28,480 bases of DNA from Equibacterium sp963662035 (lineage in GTDB: Bacteria; Bacteroidota; Bacteroidia; Bacteroidales; UBA932), in the NCBI GenBank assembly GCA_963662035.1, contig CAVLDO010000021.1, forward strand, positions 1 through 28,480, given 5' to 3'. Below the pieces are notes generated by a model. That model had not been told where the DNA came from and did not search any database. It was given only the letters and a program-made list of their open reading frames with translations. Both the position numbers and the translations under genes were made by a program. Below, in pieces: positions 22,513-28,480 of the stretch; within the stretch, counting starts at the first letter, position 1, and each line of letters opens with the position of its first letter.

Positions 22513-23604
22513 ATGACAGACTACAGAAAGGCCGCTCTTATACTTGAAGATGGAACAGTCTTTGGCGGATATGCCTTCGGCGCCCAGCGTCCGGCATCCG
22601 GCGAGGCTGTTTTTTCTACAGCCATGGTGGGATATACCGAATCTCTCACCGACCCCTCGTTTCAGGGGCAGATACTTTGTGTAACCTATCCGCTTATCGG
22701 CAACTACGGCGTGCCAAAGGCGGAGCGCGATGCCGACGGCACCATCCGGGGCTTCGAATCGGAGGCGATTCACGTGCGCGGCCTGGTCATCGGCGACCTT
22801 TCGGTGGATTTCAGCCACTGGAGCGCGGCGATGAGTCTGGACGAATGGCTCAGGCGAGAAGACATCCCCGGCATCTGGGGAGTTGACACCCGCGCCCTGA
22901 CCCAGAAGCTGCGCGAGAGCGGCTCAATGCTGGGACAGATTGTTCTGGACGGGGTTAAGCCTCAGACGGAGCTCTACGACCCCAACAAGGTCAACCTTAT
23001 TGCCGAGGTCTCCTGCAAGGAGCTCATACGCTACCGCGAGGGGGCCGGCAAAAAGGTCGTAGTGGTGGATTGCGGCATCAAACACAACATTATCCGCTGT
23101 CTGATAGATACGGGGGTGGAGGTTATCCGCGTGCCGTGGAACTACGACTTCAACGGCGACCCCGCCACCCGCGACTGGGACGGTCTGTTCATCTCCAACG
23201 GCCCCGGCAACCCCGACTTCTGCACCGATACGGTGAATCATATCCGGCAGTCGATGGAGTTCGGCAGGCCCATCTTCGGCATCTGTATGGGCAACCAGCT
23301 GCTGGCCAAGGCGGCAGGTGCAAGCACCTACAAGCTCAAGTACGGGCACCGGGGCCACAACCAGCCGGTGCGGATGGTGGGGAGCGACCACTGCTTCATC
23401 ACCTCCCAGAACCACGGCTATGCGGTGGACGGCTCTACACTCGGCCCCGACTGGGAGCCCTGGTTCATAAATCTCAACGACGGCACCAACGAGGGCATCC
23501 GCCACAAGAGCAAGCCCTTCTTCTCGGTGCAGTTCCATCCCGAAGCCAGCAGCGGCCCTTTGGACACGCAGTTTTTGTTTACCAAATTTGTCTCTATGTT
23601 ATAA
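22513..23604 (+). CDS. carA: Carbamoyl phosphate synthase, small (glutaminase) subunit
   Basis: 363 aa. Hydrolyses glutamine and passes ammonia to CarB for carbamoyl phosphate, the precursor of pyrimidines and arginine. The N-terminal CPSase small-chain domain has TAMVGYTESLTDPSF near 36-50 and WGVDTRALT near 122-130. The C-terminal class I amidotransferase domain has the nucleophile Cys258 in FGICMGNQLLA and the His342/Glu344 pair in FHPEASSGP. Numbering runs 11 behind E. coli CarA (Cys269, His353, Glu355). In the nucleophile elbow the usual CLGHQ reads CMGNQ. The start ATG at 22513 follows an A-rich leader with no clear Shine-Dalgarno. carB begins 6 bp after the stop. Confidence 0.97.
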   Translation: MTDYRKAALILEDGTVFGGYAFGAQRPASGEAVFSTAMVGYTESLTDPSFQGQILCVTYPLIGNYGVPKAERDADGTIRGFESEAIHVRGLVIGDLSVDFSHWSAAMSLDEWLRREDIPGIWGVDTRALTQKLRESGSMLGQIVLDGVKPQTELYDPNKVNLIAEVSCKELIRYREGAGKKVVVVDCGIKHNIIRCLIDTGVEVIRVPWNYDFNGDPATRDWDGLFISNGPGNPDFCTDTVNHIRQSMEFGRPIFGICMGNQLLAKAAGASTYKLKYGHRGHNQPVRMVGSDHCFITSQNHGYAVDGSTLGPDWEPWFINLNDGTNEGIRHKSKPFFSVQFHPEASSGPLDTQFLFTKFVSML

Positions 23605-23610
23605 TCTGCT

Positions 23611-26600
23611 ATGGATACCTCAATCAGAAAAGTTCTTGTGCTGGGCAGCGGCGCCCTCAAAATCGGGCAGGCCGGTGAGTTTGACTACAGCGGCAGCCAG
23701 GCCCTCAAGGCGCTCCGCGAGGAGGGCATAGAGACCATCCTTATAAATCCCAACATCGCCACGGTGCAGACCAGCGAGGGGGTGGCCGACAAAGTTTACT
23801 TTTTGCCTGTGACCCCTTATTTTGTGGAGAAAGTCATCGCGCGCGAGCGGCCCGACGGCATCCTGCTCAGCTTTGGCGGGCAGACGGCTCTCAACTGCGG
23901 CGTGGACCTTTACCACGCCGGCATTTTCGAGAAATACTCGATGCGGGTGCTGGGCACCCCGGTGCAGTCCATCATAGACACCGAAGACCGCGAGGCCTTT
24001 GCGCAGAAGATGGGGGAGATCGGCGTCAAGATAATCCGCTCCTCTGCAGTGGAGAGCGTGGACGAGGCGGCCGAGGCGGCATCGCAGCTGGGCTACCCTG
24101 TGATTCTGCGTGCTGCATACGCCCTGGGCGGCCTGGGCAGCGGCTTCTGCGACAACGAGGAGCAGCTGCGCGCTCTATCTGAGAAGTCATTCTCCTATTC
24201 GCCCCAGGTGCTTGTGGAAAAGTCGCTCAAGGGCTGGAAGGAGATAGAGTACGAGGTGGTGCGCGACCGCTACGACAACTGCATCACCGTGTGCAATATG
24301 GAGAATTTTGACCCTCTGGGCATCCATACCGGCGAGAGTATAGTGGTGGCTCCGTGCCAGACGCTTGACAACCACGACATAAATATGCTGCGCGAGCTGG
24401 CCATAAGAATCGTGCGCCACATCGGCATCGTTGGCGAGTGCAACGTGCAGTACGCCTACGATCCGGGCAGCGACGACTACCGCGTGATCGAGGTCAACGC
24501 CCGCCTGAGCCGTTCGTCGGCCCTGGCATCCAAGGCCACCGGCTATCCGCTGGCGTTCGTGGCTGCCAAGCTGGGTCTTGGCTACGCCCTCTATGAGCTC
24601 AAGAACTCGGTGACGCAGACCACTCCGGCATTCTTCGAGCCGGCCATCGACTACATAGTGTGCAAGATTCCCCGCTGGGATCTCTCCAAATTCCACGGCG
24701 TGTCACGCAAGATCGGCTCCAGCATGAAGAGCGTGGGGGAGGTGATGGCCATCGGCCGCAGCTTTGAGGAGGCGCTGCAGAAGGGTCTGCGAATGATAGG
24801 GCAGGGGGCCCACGGCTTTGTGGGCAACAAGGAGCTGCAGGTCGCCGACATAGACGAGGCGCTGCGCGAACCCACCGACAAGCGCATATTCGTGCTGGCC
24901 AAAGCGCTGCAGGCGGGCTACACCATAGACCAGATACATCAGCTCACCAAGATTGACCGCTGGTTCCTGCACAAGCTGCAGAATATGGTGAACACCCACA
25001 ACGAGATTCTCAAGTATCACAGGATAGAGGATGTCCCCTTTGAACTGCTCAAGATGGCCAAGTGCCAGGGCTTCTCCGACCACCAGATCGGCCGCGGAAT
25101 CTACCGCGACACCCTGGGGGCCGAGCAGGCGCAGGATGTAGTGCGCCTCCACCGCAAGTCGCTGGGCATTGTCCCCTGCGTAAAGCAGATAGACACTCTG
25201 GCGGCGGAGTTCCCCGCTCAGACCAACTACCTCTACCTCACCTACAACGGCACCAAAAACGATGTGGACTATCAGGGCGACGGCAAGTCGGTGATAGTGC
25301 TGGGCAGCGGCGCCTATCGCATCGGCAGCAGCGTGGAGTTTGACTGGTGTAGCGTAAATGCTCTGCAGACCATCCGCAAAAGCGGCTGGCGCGGGGTTAT
25401 GATCAACTACAATCCCGAGACCGTCTCCACCGACTATGACATCTGCGACCGCCTCTATTTTGACGAGCTCAGCTTCGAGAGGGTGATGGACATCTACGAG
25501 ATGGAGAACCCGCACGGCGTGATAGTGTCGGTGGGCGGTCAGATTCCCAACAACCTGGCCCTCAGGCTGCACAACCACTGCGTGAAGATTCTTGGCACAA
25601 GTGCCGAGAGCATAGACAAGGCGGAGGACCGCAACAAGTTCTCTTCCATAGTGGACACTCTGGGCATCGACCAGCCCAAGTGGAAGGAGCTCACTTCGCT
25701 CTCCGACATCCACTCGTTCGTGGACGAGGTGGGCTATCCGGTACTGGTGCGCCCTTCGTATGTGCTTTCCGGCGCGGCTATGAATGTCTGCTACAACGAC
25801 AACGACCTGGAGCGTTTTCTCACTATGGCGGCCGAGGTGTCGCAGAGTCATCCTGTGGTGGTGAGCGAGTTTATGCAGCGCTGCAAGGAGATAGAGTTCG
25901 ATGCCGTGGCCGACGGCGGCAACATCCTGGCCTATGCAATTTCGGAACACGTGGAGTATGCCGGAGTCCACTCGGGCGATGCCACTATAGTGTATCCGGC
26001 ACAGAAGATATATGTGGAGACTATGCGCGTGATAAAGCGCGTGGCGCGCAAAATCGCCGCTGCGCTGGATATCACCGGCCCCTTCAACATCCAGTTCCTG
26101 GCAAAGGAGAATTTTGTGAAGGTCATCGAGTGCAACCTGCGCGCATCGCGCAGCTTCCCTTTCGTGTCCAAGGTGTCCAAGATCAACCTGATAGAGCTGG
26201 CCACCAAGGCTATGATGGGAGAGCATCCCGCTCCGGTGAGCAAGGATGTGTTTGACTTTGACTATGTCGGGGTCAAGGCGTCGCAGTTCTCGTTTACCCG
26301 CCTGCTGCAGGCCGACCCCGTGCTGGGCGTGGATATGGCCTCTACCGGAGAGGTGGGCTGCCTGGGCGTCAATTTCGACGATGCGCTTCTCAAGAGCATC
26401 CTGTCGGTGGGTTATCCGATTCCGCAGAAGGGCATCCTGATTTCTTCCGGCGATGCGCTGCAGAAGGCTTCGCTGCTTGGCGCGTGCCGGCTGCTGGCCA
26501 CCAAGGGGTATAAGATATACGCCACGGGGGGCACGCACCGCTATCTGGCAGAGAATGATGTGCCCAGCCTGAGGGCGCTCTGGCCCAGCGAGGTGCAGCA

Positions 26601-26850
26601 GGATCCTTCGCTTGCAGAGCGTTATGACGTGGCTCTGGATCTGCTGGAGAACAAGGCTGTGGATCTGGTGATAAACATTCCCAAGAACTACACGGCGGTG
26701 GAGCTTGACAACGGCTACCGCATCCGCCGCGCCGCTGTGGATTTCAACATTCCGCTCATCACCAACGCCCGTCTGGCGACCGCTTTTGTGCGCGCCTTCT
26801 GCGTGATGGGCATGGACGAGATCAGCATCAAGCCCGCCGACGAGTTCTAA
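23611..26850 (+). CDS. carB: Carbamoyl phosphate synthase, large subunit
   Basis: 1079 aa, full length for CarB. Makes carbamoyl phosphate from bicarbonate, ammonia and two ATP. The two homologous halves are clear: GSGALKIGQAGEFDYSGSQA opens the first, and GSGAYRIGSSVEFDWCSVNA near 568-587 opens the second. Each half has an ATP-grasp domain (AAYALGGLGSGF and EVNARLSRSSALASKATGYP in the first; RPSYVLSGAAM and ECNLRASRSFPFVSK in the second). The last 140 residues form the MGS-like allosteric domain (GYKIYATGGTHRYL). The QAGEFDYSGSQA wording resembles the CarB type of Bacteroidetes and of eukaryotic CPSII more than the E. coli type. It is translated right behind carA and ends in an intrinsic terminator. 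Confidence 0.97.
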   Translation: MDTSIRKVLVLGSGALKIGQAGEFDYSGSQALKALREEGIETILINPNIATVQTSEGVADKVYFLPVTPYFVEKVIARERPDGILLSFGGQTALNCGVDLYHAGIFEKYSMRVLGTPVQSIIDTEDREAFAQKMGEIGVKIIRSSAVESVDEAAEAASQLGYPVILRAAYALGGLGSGFCDNEEQLRALSEKSFSYSPQVLVEKSLKGWKEIEYEVVRDRYDNCITVCNMENFDPLGIHTGESIVVAPCQTLDNHDINMLRELAIRIVRHIGIVGECNVQYAYDPGSDDYRVIEVNARLSRSSALASKATGYPLAFVAAKLGLGYALYELKNSVTQTTPAFFEPAIDYIVCKIPRWDLSKFHGVSRKIGSSMKSVGEVMAIGRSFEEALQKGLRMIGQGAHGFVGNKELQVADIDEALREPTDKRIFVLAKALQAGYTIDQIHQLTKIDRWFLHKLQNMVNTHNEILKYHRIEDVPFELLKMAKCQGFSDHQIGRGIYRDTLGAEQAQDVVRLHRKSLGIVPCVKQIDTLAAEFPAQTNYLYLTYNGTKNDVDYQGDGKSVIVLGSGAYRIGSSVEFDWCSVNALQTIRKSGWRGVMINYNPETVSTDYDICDRLYFDELSFERVMDIYEMENPHGVIVSVGGQIPNNLALRLHNHCVKILGTSAESIDKAEDRNKFSSIVDTLGIDQPKWKELTSLSDIHSFVDEVGYPVLVRPSYVLSGAAMNVCYNDNDLERFLTMAAEVSQSHPVVVSEFMQRCKEIEFDAVADGGNILAYAISEHVEYAGVHSGDATIVYPAQKIYVETMRVIKRVARKIAAALDITGPFNIQFLAKENFVKVIECNLRASRSFPFVSKVSKINLIELATKAMMGEHPAPVSKDVFDFDYVGVKASQFSFTRLLQADPVLGVDMASTGEVGCLGVNFDDALLKSILSVGYPIPQKGILISSGDALQKASLLGACRLLATKGYKIYATGGTHRYLAENDVPSLRALWPSEVQQDPSLAERYDVALDLLENKAVDLVINIPKNYTAVELDNGYRIRRAAVDFNIPLITNARLATAFVRAFCVMGMDEISIKPADEF

Positions 26851-26876
26851 CCTCACCCCGGCGGCGGGTTGTTTTT
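26831..26876 (+). terminator. Intrinsic terminator of carAB
   Basis: AGCCCGCCG (26831-26839) pairs with CGGCGGGTT (26862-26870) over nine positions including one G-U, followed directly by GTTTTT (26871-26876). The left arm lies inside the last carB codons. The next 120 bp (26880-27000) hold no gene that I recognise. Confidence 0.7.
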
Positions 26877-27002
26877 GGCCCCAAATAACCGCGCAGATTC
26901 TCTTCAAAGCATTAGGTCAGGAGAATAGATCCCGGTATTGGAGGCAATTATAATACTCACGGATTTTAATACAGGTGCCTAAGTTAAAAATACATAGCTT
27001 AG

Positions 27003-27433
27003 CCTCATGAAAAGGCAAGGCGTAAGTACGACGCAAAATTCAAGGCTCAGGTGGCGATTGAGGCCATATATAGGCGGAAGTCTTTGAGCAAACTTGGCGA
27101 GGCGGTCTACGTCAAGAAATACCTGCTGAGAGGCTTGAAGATTGACCGGCTTTATCGTTGGCTGGAGTCTTCACAACACGCTCGATGCCTCGAACTGCAT
27201 AGAGGTGCAAAAAAGTGCCGTTGCACGGCACGGGACGCCGGCGAAATCCTCGAATAGGTAACGAATAGGGAAGATACCCATACCTACATCAGTTGGGCCG
27301 ATAGTTTCGCGTTCCACCCGTTCCACCTGTTCCATTCCAAGGGTGGAACGGAACGACAGCAACTCTATTCGGGCCGATGGAGAAGGAAGCGGTAATCCGT
27401 TGGCTCTATAACGAAAAACGCCCACCAAAGTGA
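27003..27433 (+). mobile_element. Degenerate IS3-family transposase remnant
   Basis: Several IS3 transposase fragments follow one another with gaps. 27006-27104 encodes ARRKYDAKFKAQVAIEAI and following residues, the start of OrfA (helix-turn-helix). In the same frame, 27120-27149 gives YLLRGLKIDR, a segment normally found inside OrfB. After a frame change, 27163-27240 gives WSLHNTLDASNC, IEVQKSAVARHGTP, a later OrfB segment of the DDE domain. 27377-27433 encodes RWLYNEKRPP, possibly the OrfB C-terminus. Large parts, including DDE residues, are missing, and frames are broken. The left end might lie near 26976, but I could not find a matching right inverted repeat. Between 27311 and 27349 there is a GTTCCACCC/GGGTGGAAC inverted repeat. 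It is a dead element marking a past insertion. Confidence 0.65.
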
Positions 27434-27443
27434 GCGTAATCGT

Positions 27444-28136
27444 TTAATAGACAACAGTTGGCCGATCTGCCCAATAAGACGGGCAGTTTATATGGGTGTC
27501 ATAGAATCTCAGTTCTTGCAGAGGGCATTTCCACGCTTTATAGCCCGGTGAGATGATGGGACGTTTCGTACTGTCATATAGCGGTATCGAGTCTACCATT
27601 CTGAAAAAGAATTTTTCAAGAACATTGATGCTTCTTGAATTTTCCTCGTGAACCCAAGCGTAAATCTCTTTGATGCCGATATTCTGAGCCATTAATTTCA
27701 GGAAAGCAGGAAAACATGACGACATAATCCCTTTATCTCGCATATTATTGATAATAAAGAAATCAAGTGTCCACATATCCAGGTTGTGCTGAATTTTGTT
27801 CGCTTTAGGTGGAGTGAGGTCAATCATCCCGACCGGAAACTTATCTATTGTAATAAGATAAGATATGCCTAAACCAACCTCTACCGCAAACATTTTCTTT
27901 TCAAGAGTTTCTTTAGAAATGGAAAGACCAGGTAGGAATTTCTTCGTCTCCTCGTCATCTGTCCCTGTACTCAGCATTGCAGCATCAATCTCTCCAACTA
28001 CAACGAATCTCCCTGCATCATAGGGATGAAGCCATAGACGCTCGTTGACCTTCCGATGTATCACGTTTTCGAGTTGATAGTCCTCAATCACATTCTGCGG
28101 CTTAGAGGATTGTCTGAATTTATCAAAAATTCCCAT
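27444..28136 (-). CDS. GNAT-like acetyltransferase domain protein
   Basis: 230 aa, soluble. Residues 83-180 resemble the GNAT acyl-CoA fold: strands at FAVEVGLGISYLITI and PVGMIDL, then LDFFIINNMRDKGIMSS (124-140), where RDKGIM sits at the acetyl-CoA pyrophosphate loop, and finally YAWVHEENSRSINVLEKFFF (159-178), the usual V-x3-N-x2-S-I-x2-x-E-K-x-F ending. The N-terminal 70 residues and the C-terminal 50 residues (ending CPSYWADRPTVVY) have no match that I recognise. The target is unknown. Base composition is markedly more AT-rich than the operons to the left, and the gene sits next to an IS3 remnant, which suggests horizontal transfer. The ATG at 28136 has no clear ribosome site. Confidence 0.6.
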   Translation of the reverse strand: MGIFDKFRQSSKPQNVIEDYQLENVIHRKVNERLWLHPYDAGRFVVVGEIDAAMLSTGTDDEETKKFLPGLSISKETLEKKMFAVEVGLGISYLITIDKFPVGMIDLTPPKANKIQHNLDMWTLDFFIINNMRDKGIMSSCFPAFLKLMAQNIGIKEIYAWVHEENSRSINVLEKFFFRMVDSIPLYDSTKRPIISPGYKAWKCPLQELRFYDTHINCPSYWADRPTVVY

Positions 28137-28172
28137 TGAGATTGATTTTTAGAAAGATATAAAAGGTATTTA

Positions 28173-28480
28173 CTAAAATAGAGTGGGTTGTTCTTCAATA
28201 TCCATCAATGTATAGAACTTCTTTTTCTTTTCAGTTCTTATTTGGATACCGGGGATTTTCTTGAGATATTTATTAATCACCTTACTGCCACCTTCCACCG
28301 CAAGCAGATCGCCGATTTCTTTGGCAGAACGTTCCGAGTGCTCAAGTAATTCGATAATCTCCCGAATGAGATCCGCTTCATCTTCCGGCGTGACGATGGC
28401 CTTCCTTGAAACCGATCTCTTCCGGGCAGGTTTTTTCGTTGCCTTCAGCTCTTCTTCAGAATAAGGCTTAAAATCCTCGT
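28173..28480 (-). CDS. C-terminal part of an unidentified protein, cut by the window edge
   Basis: An open frame enters from the right edge and ends at TAG (28173-28175), giving the last 101 residues or so. It starts EDFKPYSEEELKATKKPARK, a charged, Lys/Arg-rich linker. A compact helical region follows (DEADLIREIIELLEHSERSAKEIGDLLAVEGGSKVINKYLKKIP, then IQIRTEKKKKFYTLMD) with the pattern of a winged helix. The last residues are EEQPTLF, reminiscent of C-terminal sliding-clamp-binding peptides of the QLxLF type, although the fit is partial. Composition is AT-rich like the GNAT gene 36 bp downstream, and both may share an operon. I cannot name the protein. A DNA-acting enzyme with a C-terminal winged helix is a guess. 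Confidence 0.6.
   Translation of the reverse strand, partial: EDFKPYSEEELKATKKPARKRSVSRKAIVTPEDEADLIREIIELLEHSERSAKEIGDLLAVEGGSKVINKYLKKIPGIQIRTEKKKKFYTLMDIEEQPTLF

Noticed and set aside
24703..26907. 734-aa minus-strand ORF opposite carB
   Set aside because: It is antisense to a fully conserved carB; the long open frame reflects codon bias only.
27051..27257. 68-aa ORF as a small functional gene
   Set aside because: Its content is pieces of an IS3 transposase joined by deletion, so it is a relic rather than a gene.
28261..28464. 67-aa plus-strand ORF at the right edge
   Set aside because: It is antisense to the open minus-strand frame that continues off the window and has protein-like composition. 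The plus-strand product is Ser/Leu-rich shadow sequence.

Overview
The window looks like a piece of a Bacteroidales chromosome. The evidence is several upstream regions with the Bacteroidetes -7 promoter motif TAnnTTTG, the near absence of strong Shine-Dalgarno sites, a lipoprotein of the Cthe_2159-like carbohydrate-binding type, an ECF sigma factor followed by a small membrane protein, and a carAB pair with the GQAGEFDYSGSQA-type CarB start. Most genes are GC-rich. A Rikenellaceae/Alistipes-like origin is possible, but this is a guess from base composition and gene style only.

Layout. 1-434 has no credible gene. It holds two copies of a long two-tier hairpin element flanking three ~50-bp tandem palindromic repeats. 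435-1370 (-) is a BASS-type sodium symporter. About 1478-1660 (+) is the 3' half of a fluoride channel gene (crcB), apparently a relic. 1808-3712 (-) is a secreted lipoprotein with a Gly/Gln repeat tail, and 3810-4679 (-) is an exported SGNH hydrolase. 4831-5915 (-) is a sigma-70/ECF factor with a co-transcribed four-helix membrane protein. Divergent to it, 6031-7278 (+) is a single-chain threonine/serine exporter family protein.

7576-10674 (+) is a two-gene fucose module, fucI-fucP, closed by a strong nested hairpin. A family 2 glycosyltransferase (10934-11941) and nhaA (12130-13539) follow. From 13563 to 22432 the genes are packed as one probable operon: a cytoplasmic GH13 enzyme, three consecutive signal-peptide-bearing GH36-type alpha-galactosidase paralogues, and a double-length class II aldolase. 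The GH36 genes are 9 bp apart or overlapping, and the aldolase start overlaps the third GH36 stop as ATGA. The third GH36 has lost the predicted nucleophile and its surroundings. The second half of the aldolase has lost every metal ligand. Both therefore look like full-length proteins or domains kept for something other than the original catalysis.

carA-carB (22513-26850) follow a hairpin region with two mutually exclusive pairings, and end in a good intrinsic terminator. After that the character changes. 27003-27433 is a heavily deleted IS3-family transposase remnant. The last kilobase is visibly more AT-rich and carries a GNAT-like protein and the C-terminal part of an unidentified protein running off the right edge, so an acquired region seems to begin near 26.9 kb.

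The most interesting points are the GH36 trio with a probable pseudoenzyme, the half-dead tandem aldolase, the covarying twin hairpins at the left end, and a 19-bp inverted repeat joining the nhaA stop to the GH13 start. No complete novel defence or mobile system was recognised.
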